DNA of 64,000 bases, from assembly GCF_003387535.1 (NCBI RefSeq), contig NZ_QUNR01000003.1, positions 62,001 through 126,000 on the forward strand, written 5' to 3'. This DNA is from Paraperlucidibaca baekdonensis (GTDB lineage: Bacteria; Pseudomonadota; Gammaproteobacteria; Pseudomonadales; Moraxellaceae). A program made the translations under genes and the position numbers. Shown in pieces: positions 30,084-39,440 of the stretch (position 1 is its first letter; each line of letters begins with the position of its first letter). Under the pieces are notes generated by a model, which was not told the origin of the DNA, ran no database searches, and was given only the letters and a program-made list of their open reading frames with translations.

Positions 30084-30095
30084 GTGTCGCAAGCC

Positions 30096-31301
30096 TTACT
30101 TGAGTTGTGCCGAGCTTTTGCCAAGCACACGACGCGCAATAATGAGCTGCTGAATCTGTTGCGTGCCTTCGAAAATATCGAGAATTTTCGAGTCGCGTGA
30201 CCATTTCTCCAGCAGTTCATCTTCGCCATAACCGAGCGAGGCAGCGAGCTCCACGCATTTCAGCGTGACCTCATTGGCCACGCGTCCAGCCTTGGCTTTG
30301 CAAATCGACGCCTCTTTCGAGTTCGGCTTTTTGTTATCGGCCATCCAGGCGGCTTTCAGCGTGAGCAAGCGCGCGGCCTCCCATTCGGCCTCCAGCCGGT
30401 AGAGCGTGGCTTCGGCGTGCGTGCTGTTGAGCGGCAGCGTGGCGTAGTTCGGGTCGATGTGTTCGGCGAGCAGTGTCTTCATGCGCTCAATGGCCGCCGC
30501 GGCGACCCCGACAGCCATGGCAGCGACCAAGGGGCGGGTGTTGTCGAAGGTTTCCATGACGCCGGCAAAGCCTTTTTGCAGGTCAATTTCCGGCGTGCCG
30601 AGGAGGTTGGCGGCCGGTACGCGGCAGTCGGTAAAGTTAATCGCTGCGGTGTCGGAGGCCTTGATGCCGAGCTTGTGTTCGAGGCGTGTGACTTCCATGC
30701 CCGGTGTGCCGTGTTCGACCACAAACGACTTAATGGCGGCTTTGCCGAGTGACTTATCGAGCGTGGCCCAGACCACCACGCACTCGGCGCGGGCGCCAGC
30801 GGTGACGTAGATTTTCTCGCCATTGAGGATGTAGTCATCGCCATCTTTCACCGCCGTGGTGCGAATGGCGGCGGAGTCGGAGCCGCAGCTTGGCTCGGTG
30901 ATGGCCATGGCCGCCCATTTACCTTTGAAGCGCGCCAGCTGTTCATCGTTGGCTACCGCCGCAATGGCGGCATTGCCCAAGCCTTGGCGTGGAATCGACA
31001 GCAGCAGGCCAACATCGCCACGGCAAAGCTCCATGGCGCCGAGGGCGGCGGAGAGATTGCCGCCATTGCGCACGCCCGTGGTGTCGCCGGTGCTTGGTCG
31101 TTTACTGGCGCTGGTGGCGCCGGTGGCTTCATCGGAACCTTCATTCATGCCATCGAGCAAGGAGGCGAGCAGGTCGAGCTCTTTCGGATAAGCGTGTTCG
31201 GCGCGGTCGTATTTGCGCGAAATGGGCCGGTAGAAATTGTCAGCGACTTGCTTGGCCTGCTCGATGAGCATGGCAAATTTTTTCGGGGTTTCAAGATTCA
31301 T
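30096..31301 (-). CDS. Acyl-CoA dehydrogenase family protein
   Basis: 401 aa flavoprotein that oxidises acyl-CoA to trans-2-enoyl-CoA, passing electrons to ETF. MAITEPSCGSDSAAIRTTAV (FAD/substrate loop), LNGEKIYVTAGARAEC and the C-terminal SRDSKILDIFEGTQQIQQLI with the likely catalytic Glu in FEGT are typical. The usual Gly-rich first domain contains a low-complexity loop (GSDEATGATSASKRPSTGD). Follows a second acyl-CoA dehydrogenase gene on the same strand, 79 bases away, so they probably act together. Substrate chain length is not deducible. Confidence 0.9.
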   Translation of the reverse strand: MNLETPKKFAMLIEQAKQVADNFYRPISRKYDRAEHAYPKELDLLASLLDGMNEGSDEATGATSASKRPSTGDTTGVRNGGNLSAALGAMELCRGDVGLLLSIPRQGLGNAAIAAVANDEQLARFKGKWAAMAITEPSCGSDSAAIRTTAVKDGDDYILNGEKIYVTAGARAECVVVWATLDKSLGKAAIKSFVVEHGTPGMEVTRLEHKLGIKASDTAAINFTDCRVPAANLLGTPEIDLQKGFAGVMETFDNTRPLVAAMAVGVAAAAIERMKTLLAEHIDPNYATLPLNSTHAEATLYRLEAEWEAARLLTLKAAWMADNKKPNSKEASICKAKAGRVANEVTLKCVELAASLGYGEDELLEKWSRDSKILDIFEGTQQIQQLIIARRVLGKSSAQLK

Positions 31302-31380
31302 GGCGTGTCTCCAATACAGGGGTACTTAGCGCGCGACGGGGTCAAAGTCGTCACGTTGCCGGTGTACAACGGGGGCGTGT

Positions 31381-32685
31381 TTATAAATGCAGACCGCCGT
31401 GGGCAATCGCAATAAACCGCAAATCGCGATACCAGCGCTCCACCGGATGCTCCTTGGTAAAGCCGTGGCCGCCGAGTAGCTGCACGCCATTGGTGCCGAT
31501 TTGCATGGCCTTTTCCGCACACAGCAGCCGTGCTAAATACACCTCGCGATGAAACGGCTTGCCGGCCTCGGCCAAGGCCGCCGCGCGCCAGGTCATGATG
31601 CGCATGGCATCGACCTCAATGGCCATGTCGGCGACCATAAACGCCACGCCTTGGCGATGCGAAATCGGTTCGCCAAAGGCCTCGCGCTCATTCACATAGG
31701 GCACCACGTAGTCCATCACCGCCTGTGCGGTACCGGTGGCGAGCGCGCACCAGGCCAAGTAGCCGTGGTCGAGAAAGCCCTGATAATCCAACTCACCTTC
31801 GCCGAGCAGTGCGTCAAGCGGCAGTGCCACGTCATCGAGGCGCAGTTTCACGGTCTCGGCGGCTTTCAGGCCCATGGCGGGGTCATCTGCAAAGCGTAAG
31901 CCATCGCTGCCGGCGGGCACGATGAACACCTGCGGCTGACCATCGAGCATGGCGGCAATGAGCAATAGCTCGGCACTGGCACCACCCATAACCACGGATT
32001 TTTCGCCATTCAAGACAAAGCCTGAGCCCTCGCGGCGCGCCGTGGTGGCCAATTGCAGCGGGTTAAACAGCACTGTGGGTTCGTTCACGGCAATGCTCGC
32101 CAGCGGCGGCGAGTCGTCGGCAAAGGCCGGCAAATACAGCGCTTGTTGGCGCTCGCTGCCCCAGCGTGTGATGGCATTGGCCACCGACATGGGCGCTAGC
32201 AAAGCCGCTGCCAAGGACAAATCGCCATGCGCCAGATCTTCAGCGGCTAAGACTTGCGTGACCACGGTGGACTCGCTGGCGACACCGCCCAAGGCTTCAG
32301 GCACGGCATAGAGCGCTAAGCCAAGCGCTTGCGCCTCAGCGCGTAAGTCCGCCGGACAGGTCGCGGCGGCGTCGGCATCGTGCGCGCGTGGGCGCAGGCT
32401 ATCGCTGGCAAAGCGCTGCAATGAGTCGCGCATCATCTGCTGCTCATCGCTCAGGCTTAAGTCAAACAGGCCGGCGCTGCTGGCGGGCTTGAGGCGCTGC
32501 TGGCCTTGGCCATTGGTGGGTTTAAATAGGCGCGCGCTGGCGCTGGCCAATTGAAAGCCGGCCTTGCTGCCGCGATAGAGCAGGGCTTCTACCGGCTTGC
32601 GCAGCTTGAGTGTGTCGGCCAGTGAGGATTGGGCGAAGCGGCTAAGGGCAGAGATGCCTAGGCCTTGGATGTCTGAGGCGTTCAT
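31381..32685 (-). CDS. Acyl-CoA dehydrogenase family protein with N-terminal extension
   Basis: 434 aa. About 70 residues (LRKPVEALLYRGSKAGFQLA and following) precede the dehydrogenase fold, which begins near LSLSDEQQMMRDSLQRFASD. SGFVLNGEKSVVMGGASAEL and the C-terminal NGVQLLGGHGFTKEHPVERW with FAD-contacting GGHG and a Glu after it match the family. Strong AGGAGC ribosome-binding site. First gene of a two-gene unit with the dehydrogenase downstream. The pair resembles fatty-acid catabolic pairs, but no CoA ligase or thiolase is next to them. Confidence 0.88.
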   Translation of the reverse strand: MNASDIQGLGISALSRFAQSSLADTLKLRKPVEALLYRGSKAGFQLASASARLFKPTNGQGQQRLKPASSAGLFDLSLSDEQQMMRDSLQRFASDSLRPRAHDADAAATCPADLRAEAQALGLALYAVPEALGGVASESTVVTQVLAAEDLAHGDLSLAAALLAPMSVANAITRWGSERQQALYLPAFADDSPPLASIAVNEPTVLFNPLQLATTARREGSGFVLNGEKSVVMGGASAELLLIAAMLDGQPQVFIVPAGSDGLRFADDPAMGLKAAETVKLRLDDVALPLDALLGEGELDYQGFLDHGYLAWCALATGTAQAVMDYVVPYVNEREAFGEPISHRQGVAFMVADMAIEVDAMRIMTWRAAALAEAGKPFHREVYLARLLCAEKAMQIGTNGVQLLGGHGFTKEHPVERWYRDLRFIAIAHGGLHL

Positions 32686-32840
32686 TCGAGCTCCTGTGCA
32701 AGATAGGGCGGTACGCGCCGATCATGCACAGAAAACGCGCCAATGGGTTGGCTTAGATGACCGATGAGTCTGTCATTTCAGCGGCAGGCCGGCACCTTGG
32801 CTGAACGCGGCGGTTTTTTGCGGTGAGGCTTCACGGTAGT

Positions 32841-33392
32841 TTAGGGCTGAATGCGCTTTTGCGGTGGCCGCAGATCATCGATATGCAAGGGGTATTCGCC
32901 GCGCTTGCGGTCTTCAAAATAGTATTTCAGCGTGCGTTTGACTGACGGAAACGCCAGCTCATCCCAGGGGATGTCTTCTTCTTTAAATAATCGGCACTCC
33001 AGCGACTCCACGCCAATGCCGAATTTGCCATCGACCAAATGCGCACGATGCAGCATATAAACTTGGTTGATGTAGGGAATATTGAACATGGCATAGAGCG
33101 TTAGGTCGCGCACGTTGGCTTCGGCCTCCTCCCAGGTTTCGCGGGCAGCGCCCTCGGCGACGGTTTCACCATTTTCCATAAAGCCTGCGGGCACCGTCCA
33201 GTAGCCGTGGCGCGGCTCAATGGCGCGGCGGCAGAGCAAGACTTCATCGCCCCAAATGGGCAGGCAGCCGGCAATGATATTGGGGTTTTGGTAGTGCGTG
33301 GTGTGGCAGGCGTCGCAAATATAGCGCGGGCGGGTGTCGCCCTCGGGGATGCGCTGTGTTACTTCACTGCCACAATTACTGCAAAATTTCAT
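32841..33392 (-). CDS. Zinc-ribbon Nudix hydrolase
   Basis: 183 aa. An N-terminal zinc ribbon (CSNCG and CDACH, about residues 4-29) is followed by a Nudix domain with box GFMENGETVAEGAARETWEEA (about 83-103), where the usual final Gly is Ala. The likely substrate is a nucleoside diphosphate derivative or a dinucleotide; not assigned. The frame is open far upstream, but MKFCSNCG at 33392 is the family-like start. Divergent from a second Nudix gene 55 bases away. Confidence 0.88.
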   Translation of the reverse strand: MKFCSNCGSEVTQRIPEGDTRPRYICDACHTTHYQNPNIIAGCLPIWGDEVLLCRRAIEPRHGYWTVPAGFMENGETVAEGAARETWEEAEANVRDLTLYAMFNIPYINQVYMLHRAHLVDGKFGIGVESLECRLFKEEDIPWDELAFPSVKRTLKYYFEDRKRGEYPLHIDDLRPPQKRIQP

Positions 33393-33447
33393 AACAAAGC
33401 TCCCGTAAACGCGTTCCAGTATACCTGAGGGTGTGTATGATTCAGGC

Positions 33448-34080
33448 ATGACGACATTGCCAATTATTGAAACACTCAAGCAGCGCCTCACGCCATTTGA
33501 CAGCCGCGTACGCGCCGATGCAGCGGTGCTGATTGGTCTCAGCCTGACGCCGGAGCCGAGTATTTTGCTCACGCAACGGGCGCTGCACATGAACTCGCAC
33601 GCCGGCGAAGTGGCTTTTCCTGGCGGCAAGCGCGATGCCGATGATCTCACGCTAGCCATCACCGCCTTGCGTGAGAGTGAGGAGGAAGTGGCACTGCCAC
33701 CCTCGACGGTGGAGGTGGTTGGCGCCATGAAACCCTCACGCGCGAAAAGCGGCATTTTGGTGATGCCCATCATTGGCGTGATTCACGGCGAGCCCGAGCT
33801 GGTAGGCAATCCGGAAGAGATCGACAGTGTGTTTCGCGTGCCGCTGCAGTTTTTTTTCGACAATAAAGCCACGCGTGATCACCGCATTAATTTTCGCGGT
33901 ATGGACTTAGTCGTGCCGTGTTTTCGCTATAAGCACTACATTATTTGGGGCCTCACCGCGCACATGCTGGTGCAGTTTATGCGCGAGGCGTTTGACCATC
34001 ACATTGATTATCCGTGGCCGCCAATTTTACCCGGCATCTTGGTGCCGAAAGCCGCCACGGCAACCGGAGATGACGCATGA
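33448..34080 (+). CDS. CoA pyrophosphatase-like Nudix hydrolase (NudL/YeaB)
   Basis: 210 aa. The signature of the CoA pyrophosphatase branch is clear: [22 protein letters not shown] (UPF0035 plus Nudix box start, read in two parts), then [13 protein letters not shown] with the catalytic Glu cluster. ATG at 33448; a GTG at 33433 is also in frame. TATGAT at 33435-33440 resembles a -10 box very close to the start, so the transcript may be nearly leaderless. Overlaps the next gene by 4 bases. Confidence 0.87.
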   Translation: MTTLPIIETLKQRLTPFDSRVRADAAVLIGLSLTPEPSILLTQRALHMNSHAGEVAFPGGKRDADDLTLAITALRESEEEVALPPSTVEVVGAMKPSRAKSGILVMPIIGVIHGEPELVGNPEEIDSVFRVPLQFFFDNKATRDHRINFRGMDLVVPCFRYKHYIIWGLTAHMLVQFMREAFDHHIDYPWPPILPGILVPKAATATGDDA

Positions 34081-34598
34081 AATACCAATTGGGCGAGCGC
34101 CGCGTAGAAGCCGATGGCGAGCATTGGGTGGCCGATAACGCCACGGTCATCGGCTCGGTGCGTTTGTGTGAGCGCAGCAGCGTGTGGTTCAACGCCGTGG
34201 TGCGTGGCGATTGCGACCAAATCACCATTGGCGAAAATTCCAATGTGCAAGATGGCGCGGTACTGCACACCGACTATGGTTTTCCTCTAACGATCGGCAG
34301 CAATGTCACCGTGGGCCATCAGGCTATGCTGCACGGCTGCCAGATTGGCGATGGCTCGCTGGTGGGCATTGGTGCGGTGATTTTAAATGGCGCCAAAGTC
34401 GGCAAAGGCTGTGTGATTGGCGCCAATGCCTTGATCGGCGAGGGCAAGGAAATTCCGGATTATTCACTGGTGGTGGGCTCGCCTGGGCGCGTGATGCGCG
34501 AAGTGCCGGAGCCGCAACGGCAGATGCTCTTGCTCAGTGCGCAGCATTACGTCGAGAATGCGCGGCGCTTTCGTGATGAGCTCAAAGCCCAAGACTGA
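34077..34598 (+). CDS. Gamma-carbonic-anhydrase-like hexapeptide-repeat protein (YrdA family)
   Basis: 173 aa left-handed beta-helix. Hexapeptide repeats run through [33 protein letters not shown] and [15 protein letters not shown]. The three His residues expected to bind metal are in VLHTD, VGHQA and LHGC. Carbonic anhydrase activity is not guaranteed for this family. Overlaps the Nudix gene by 4 bases, so probably co-transcribed. Confidence 0.9.
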   Translation: MKYQLGERRVEADGEHWVADNATVIGSVRLCERSSVWFNAVVRGDCDQITIGENSNVQDGAVLHTDYGFPLTIGSNVTVGHQAMLHGCQIGDGSLVGIGAVILNGAKVGKGCVIGANALIGEGKEIPDYSLVVGSPGRVMREVPEPQRQMLLLSAQHYVENARRFRDELKAQD

Positions 34599-34667
34599 AC
34601 GGTTTTCGTCCAATTGAATTGATCAGCGAACATGGCACATTGGCGACTTTATTTACGTGAGGTCGCT

Positions 34668-34892
34668 ATGCCATCTCCTGCTAAATCGCTGTCTCCCTGT
34701 GTGGGTCTGTGTAAACTTAATGCCGACGATGTCTGCTTAGGCTGCCAGCGCAGCATGGCGGAAATTCGCAGCTGGGGCTTGTTGACACTGAGCCAGCAAC
34801 GCAAAATCCTGACACGAATTTACACGCAGCGTCGTGCCGAGCGCCAAACCAGTGCTGTGGCGCAACGCAGCACGGCCCATCACCCCGATTAG
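34668..34892 (+). CDS. DUF1289 family small cysteine protein
   Basis: 74 aa. Four Cys in the family arrangement: SPCVGLCKLNADDVCLGCQRS, then IRSW in the expected position. Probably binds a metal or Fe-S cluster, unproven. The ATG at 34668 has GAGG 7 bases upstream; an open frame reaches 34632. Sits between the carbonic-anhydrase-like gene and purT. Confidence 0.88.
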   Translation: MPSPAKSLSPCVGLCKLNADDVCLGCQRSMAEIRSWGLLTLSQQRKILTRIYTQRRAERQTSAVAQRSTAHHPD

Positions 34893-34923
34893 CCACCATT
34901 GAGTGGCCCCGCAGGAGTTACTC

Positions 34924-36120
34924 ATGACCACACGCCAAGCCATCGCCCTCGGTACGCCATTCTCCGCGAGCGCCACGCGCGTCATGCTCTTGGGCGCTGG
35001 CGAGTTGGGACGCGAAGTGGTCATGGCGCTGAAAGGTTTGGGTTGCGAGGTCATTGCCGTTGATCGTTATGCCAATGCGCCGGCCATGCAGGTCGCCGAC
35101 CGTTCACACGTGGTCTCGATGCTTGATGGTGCGGCGCTTCGGCGCATTATTGAGCAGGAAAAACCGGCGCTGATCGTGCCCGAGATTGAGGCCATCGCCA
35201 CCGATGAGCTGGTGGCGCTGGAGCATGAGGGCTGGTGTGTGGTGCCGACCGCACGCGCGGCGCAGCTGACCATGAACCGTGAGGGTATTCGTCGCTTGGC
35301 GGCCGAGACGCTGGGCTTGGCGACCTCGCCTTATGTCTTTGTCGATAATTTTGCTGATTTTTGCGCCGCCGTTGACACAGTCGGCATGCCCTGTGTGGTG
35401 AAGCCGATTATGTCATCGTCGGGCAAGGGTCAGAGCGTGGTGAAAACGCAGGCCGACCGACAGACCTCGTGGGACTACGCGCAATCGGGTGGGCGCGCCG
35501 GTGCTGGTCGGGTGATTGTTGAGGGCTTTATTGATTTTGATTATGAAATCACGCTGCTAACGGTGCGTCATGCCGGTGGTACGTCATTTTGTGCGCCCAT
35601 TGGGCATTTGCAGGAAGCCGGTGATTACCGCGAATCGTGGCAGCCGCAAGCGATGTCGGCGAAGGCGTTGGCCGAGGCTGAACGCATCGCCGAGGCGGTG
35701 TCGGGCGAGCTCGGTGGCTGGGGATTATTTGGCATGGAGTTTTTTGTCAAAGGCGATGCCGTGTGGTTTAGCGAGGTGTCGCCACGCCCACACGACACCG
35801 GCTTGGTGACCTTAATGTCGCAAAATCTCTCGGAGTTTAGCCTGCATGCGCGCGCGATTTTAGGCCTGCCCATTCCGCTGATTCGCCAAATGGGGCCATC
35901 GGCATCGTGTGTGTTGTTAGTCAGTGGTCATTCCACGCAAATGCGTTTTGATGGTGTTGCCCAGGCCTTGGCCGAGCCCGACACCGACTTGCGTTTATTT
36001 GCCAAGCCCGAGGTCGCCGGTCAGCGCCGTTTGGGCGTGGCGTTGGCGCAGGCGGAGAGCATTGACGCAGCGCGTGCGAAGGCGCGCGCGGTGATTGCGA
36101 AGATTAGCGTGACGCTTTAG
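34924..36120 (+). CDS. purT: Formate-dependent phosphoribosylglycinamide formyltransferase 2
   Basis: 398 aa ATP-grasp enzyme. Makes formyl-GAR from GAR, formate and ATP, an alternative to PurN in purine synthesis. [44 protein letters not shown] and [11 protein letters not shown]-like [18 protein letters not shown] match the family. ATG at 34924 with AGGAG upstream. Confidence 0.95.
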   Translation: MTTRQAIALGTPFSASATRVMLLGAGELGREVVMALKGLGCEVIAVDRYANAPAMQVADRSHVVSMLDGAALRRIIEQEKPALIVPEIEAIATDELVALEHEGWCVVPTARAAQLTMNREGIRRLAAETLGLATSPYVFVDNFADFCAAVDTVGMPCVVKPIMSSSGKGQSVVKTQADRQTSWDYAQSGGRAGAGRVIVEGFIDFDYEITLLTVRHAGGTSFCAPIGHLQEAGDYRESWQPQAMSAKALAEAERIAEAVSGELGGWGLFGMEFFVKGDAVWFSEVSPRPHDTGLVTLMSQNLSEFSLHARAILGLPIPLIRQMGPSASCVLLVSGHSTQMRFDGVAQALAEPDTDLRLFAKPEVAGQRRLGVALAQAESIDAARAKARAVIAKISVTL

Positions 36121-36147
36121 GGGCGCTGCGCATTGGCACATGATGGC

Positions 36148-37017
36148 CTAGCTAGCGGCCTGCCAAATGCTGGCGCTACGAATCAAATGTCCGCGCAACT
36201 CGCGCACCTCAATGAAATAGTCTGCGATCCGCAAACACACGGGCGCATCGGGAATCGCCTCGAGCCTATCGAGCAATAAGCCATTGAGCGTGCGCGGGCC
36301 TTCCACCGGCAATGCCCATCCGAGCGTGCGGTTAATGGCACGTAAACTTGCGGCACCATCGATGAGGCGAGCGCCATCAGCAGTGGCACTGATGTCGGGG
36401 TGGCGATCCACGGCGCGTGTGGTGAACTCACCGACTAGCTCCTCCAAAATCGCCTCCAGCGTGACGATGCCTTGCACATCGCCATACTCATCAACCACCA
36501 AGCCTAAACGGCGTCGCTGTTTTTGAAATTCTAAGAGTTGTGTTGGTAAGGGCGTGCGTTCGGGGAGGAAATACGGACTGCGTACGAACTGCATAATCGC
36601 CGCTTTGTTCAGATCCGCGTGGCCTAAAAAGCGCGTGGTATTGCGCACATGCAAAATGCCCACGGTCTGGTTTAGGTCGCCATGAAACACCGGCAAGCGC
36701 GTGTGCATGGTGCTTTTCAGGGTCTGCAAAATGTCTTCATCGCTGCCATCGAGGTCGATGCCGCTGACCGCTTGGCGCGGAATCATGATGTCGTTGACGG
36801 TGCTGTGGTCGAGGTCGAGTAAGCCTTGCAAAAGGCGCTGATGCAGCGGTGGCAAGAGCAGGCGGCCGACTAACTTACTCAAACTTAAGCGTGCGGAGGG
36901 GCGTTTGCCGATGGTCTTCGCGAGCCACGCCAGCCAGTGCGGATGGCTGCGCCAGCCCACCCCAAGCAGCAGCAGTATAAATACCAGCAGCACCAGCAGG
37001 GCCTGCCACAGCACCAT
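36148..37017 (-). CDS. CBS-domain CorC/HlyC-like protein lacking the DUF21 membrane domain
   Basis: 289 aa. One N-terminal hydrophobic helix (LLVLLVFILLLLGVGW) is followed by the conserved STVNDIMIPRQAVSGID, two CBS domains (TRLPVFHGDLNQTVGILHVR; LGLVVDEYGDVQGIVTLEAI) and a CorC_HlyC C-terminal domain. Full-length YfjD-type relatives have about 420 aa with a three-to-four-helix DUF21 domain before the CBS pair; that domain is absent here, and only 3 bases separate the start from the upstream gene. It may be a truncated but stable form or a partner subunit. Confidence 0.85.
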   Translation of the reverse strand: MVLWQALLVLLVFILLLLGVGWRSHPHWLAWLAKTIGKRPSARLSLSKLVGRLLLPPLHQRLLQGLLDLDHSTVNDIMIPRQAVSGIDLDGSDEDILQTLKSTMHTRLPVFHGDLNQTVGILHVRNTTRFLGHADLNKAAIMQFVRSPYFLPERTPLPTQLLEFQKQRRRLGLVVDEYGDVQGIVTLEAILEELVGEFTTRAVDRHPDISATADGARLIDGAASLRAINRTLGWALPVEGPRTLNGLLLDRLEAIPDAPVCLRIADYFIEVRELRGHLIRSASIWQAAS

Positions 37018-37020
37018 GGT

Positions 37021-37833
37021 TTAGCTCGCCGCCGGCGTGAGCAGCAGCTCAAGCACAAATTTCGAGCCAACAAAGCCGAGCAGCAGTAGGGCAAAACCAA
37101 TCAGCGTAAAGCGCACGGCGGTGCGCCCGCGCCAGCCGCGCCAATGCCGACCAGCTAAAAGTCCTACAAATACCAGCCAAGCCATCAGCGTGAAAATGGT
37201 TTTGTGCGCCACGTGTTGCGCGAACAGGTCATCGAGCACAAAAAAGCCGGAGCCGATGGCCAAACTGAGCAAGATAAAACCGACAGCAATGAGCTCAAAG
37301 AGCATGCTTTCCATGGTCTGCAAGGCTGGCAATGCCAGCAGCAAACCGCGTTGATGGCGGCGTAGTGCGCGCTCTTGCCAATGCACTAGCACGGCTTGCA
37401 AGGCGGCGATGCTAAGCAGGCTATAGGCTAGCAGCGACAGCAAGATATGCCCTTCAATGGCCGGCGTTAGGGTGAGCGCCGTGGTGTGGGGATCATGGCC
37501 GACCACGCCTAAGCTCAGCTCAAACGCCGCTAAGGGCATGGCGATCAAGTAAATGCCCTGCACTGGGCGATACACATTCACCAACAGCGCCAGCAGCGCC
37601 AGCAACCAGCCGTGCATTAAGGCGATATTAAATAGGCCAAAGCGCAGGCCATTGGGGCCAATGATGGCCTCGTGTAAGACCATGATATGCAGCAATAACG
37701 CCACACTAATCAGCGCCAATAGCGGTCCGCGCGCCGGCACACGACGCTGCGCCACGGCGCGCGCAACACGGCCAGCGGCGATGAGATAGCAAGCGATAGC
37801 CACTAAGGCAAGCAGTGCGGGTAGGGCATCCAT
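37021..37833 (-). CDS. Cytochrome c assembly-family membrane protein (YpjD/CcsA-like)
   Basis: 270 aa, about eight membrane helices. The family pattern is seen in GHILLSLLAYSLLSIAALQA and SGFFVLDDLFAQHVAHKTIF, with His residues that in CcsA/HemX relatives contact heme. In E. coli the homologue ypjD lies between ffh and yfjD, the same neighbourhood as here. Divergent from ffh. Confidence 0.88.
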   Translation of the reverse strand: MDALPALLALVAIACYLIAAGRVARAVAQRRVPARGPLLALISVALLLHIMVLHEAIIGPNGLRFGLFNIALMHGWLLALLALLVNVYRPVQGIYLIAMPLAAFELSLGVVGHDPHTTALTLTPAIEGHILLSLLAYSLLSIAALQAVLVHWQERALRRHQRGLLLALPALQTMESMLFELIAVGFILLSLAIGSGFFVLDDLFAQHVAHKTIFTLMAWLVFVGLLAGRHWRGWRGRTAVRFTLIGFALLLLGFVGSKFVLELLLTPAAS

Positions 37834-37909
37834 GACAAACGGCGACCAAACAATCGATAAATGGAGTGTGGCATAAGCCAGAGTCCGTGCGCCAGTCGCG
37901 CAGGCAGCC

Positions 37910-37915
37910 TATAAT
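37910..37915 (+). promoter_or_regulatory. Probable -10 box of ffh
   Basis: TATAAT lies 38 bases before the ffh ATG in the divergent ypjD-like/ffh gap. No good -35 match is seen at 16-18 bases upstream. Confidence 0.45.
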
Positions 37916-37953
37916 CGCCGACACACGCGAAAACAGCCGCCACAGGATAGCTC

Positions 37954-39438
37954 ATGTTTGACAACCTAACCGACCGCCTCAGTCAGAGCCTGCGCGCCAT
38001 CAGCGGTAGCGCACGCCTCAACGAAGACAATATTAAAGATACGCTGCGCGAAGTCCGCATGGCCTTGCTTGAGGCTGATGTCGCGCTGCCGGTGGTGAAG
38101 GACTTTGTTGAGCGCATCAAGGCATCAGCGTTAGGCCAAGAGGTATTAACGCAGCTACAGCCCGGTCAGGCCTTCGTGAAAATTGTTCACGAAGAGTTAG
38201 TCGCCACGCTTGGTGAGGCCAACACTGGTTTAAATTTAAACTGCGCGCCGCCGGCGATTATTCTCATGGCCGGCCTGCAAGGTGCGGGTAAAACCACCAC
38301 GGTGGCCAAGCTCGCGCGTTATTTAAAGCAGCAGAAAAAGACGGTGATGGTGGTTTCGGCCGACGTCTATCGCCCCGCGGCCATTGCTCAGTTAGAGACC
38401 CTCGCGCGCGATGTTGATGTGCTATTTCACCCCTCGACGGTAGACCAAGATCCGGTTGCCATTGCCAACGGCGCCATCGACGCCGCCAAGCGTCAATTTG
38501 CCGATGTGTTGCTGGTCGACACCGCCGGTCGCTTGGCCATTGATGAAGCCATGATGGCGGAGATTCGCCGCCTGCACGCGGCCATCAAGCCGATCGAGAC
38601 GCTGTTTGTTGTTGACGCGATGACCGGCCAAGACGCCGCCAACACCGCGAAAGCCTTCAATGACGCCTTGCCATTAACCGGCGTGGTGCTGGCGAAAGCC
38701 GATGGCGATGCCCGTGGTGGCGCGGCGCTGTCGGTGCGCGCGATTACCGGCAAGCCGATTCGTTTTATGGGCATGGGCGAGAAGACCGATGCGCTGGAGC
38801 TATTTCATCCCGACCGTGTGGCGCAGCGCATTTTGGGCATGGGCGATGTGCTCTCGCTGGTTGAGCAGGTCGAGGCCAAAATAGACAAAGACAAGGCCGA
38901 GAAACTCGCGAAAAAGCTGCAAAAAGGCAAAGGCTTTGACCTGCAAGACATGCTCGAACAATTCCAACAAATGCGTAATCTCGGCGGCATGGGCGGCCTG
39001 CTCGACAAGCTGCCCGGCATGAATGCGGCGGCCATGCAGCAGGCCATGGCCGGTGGTGCGCCAGAAAAGCAGATGAAGCAAATGGAAGCGATTATTCAGT
39101 CGATGACCTTTGGTGAGCGGCAAAAGCCTGATCTCATTAATGGCTCGCGCAAACGCCGTATTGCCAATGGCTCGGGCACGACCATTCAAGAGGTCAATCG
39201 CGTGCTCAAGCAGCACACGCAAATGGCGAAAATGATGAAAAAATTCGCCAACCCCAGCGGCATGATGAAAATGCTCAAGGGCATGCAGGGCAAGCTACCA
39301 CCGGGCATGATGGACGATATGCCGGGCATGGGCGGCGGTGCGGCGAAAGGCGGCGGGCAGGGTGCGTTGCCACCCGGATTTCCCGGCGGCGGCCTGCCCG
39401 GTTTAGGCGGCCCCGGCCTGCCGTTTAAGAAGCGCTAA
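37954..39438 (+). CDS. ffh: Signal recognition particle protein Ffh
   Basis: 494 aa. GTPase of the SRP that targets nascent inner-membrane proteins. N domain, then G domain with GLQGAGKTTTVAKLA, VDTAGRLAID and the GMGEKTDALELFHPDRVAQRI region, then a Met-rich M domain (MMKKFANPSGMMKMLKGM) ending in a Gly/Pro/Phe tail. The DprE1-like gene begins 2 bases after the stop, where rpsP would be expected in Pseudomonas-type order. Confidence 0.96.
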   Translation: MFDNLTDRLSQSLRAISGSARLNEDNIKDTLREVRMALLEADVALPVVKDFVERIKASALGQEVLTQLQPGQAFVKIVHEELVATLGEANTGLNLNCAPPAIILMAGLQGAGKTTTVAKLARYLKQQKKTVMVVSADVYRPAAIAQLETLARDVDVLFHPSTVDQDPVAIANGAIDAAKRQFADVLLVDTAGRLAIDEAMMAEIRRLHAAIKPIETLFVVDAMTGQDAANTAKAFNDALPLTGVVLAKADGDARGGAALSVRAITGKPIRFMGMGEKTDALELFHPDRVAQRILGMGDVLSLVEQVEAKIDKDKAEKLAKKLQKGKGFDLQDMLEQFQQMRNLGGMGGLLDKLPGMNAAAMQQAMAGGAPEKQMKQMEAIIQSMTFGERQKPDLINGSRKRRIANGSGTTIQEVNRVLKQHTQMAKMMKKFANPSGMMKMLKGMQGKLPPGMMDDMPGMGGGAAKGGGQGALPPGFPGGGLPGLGGPGLPFKKR

Positions 39439-39440
39439 TC

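Noticed and set aside
33393-33773. N-terminal extension of the zinc-ribbon Nudix gene up to 33773
   Set aside because: It would overlap the divergent CoA-pyrophosphatase-like gene; the zinc ribbon at 33392 is the natural N-terminus.
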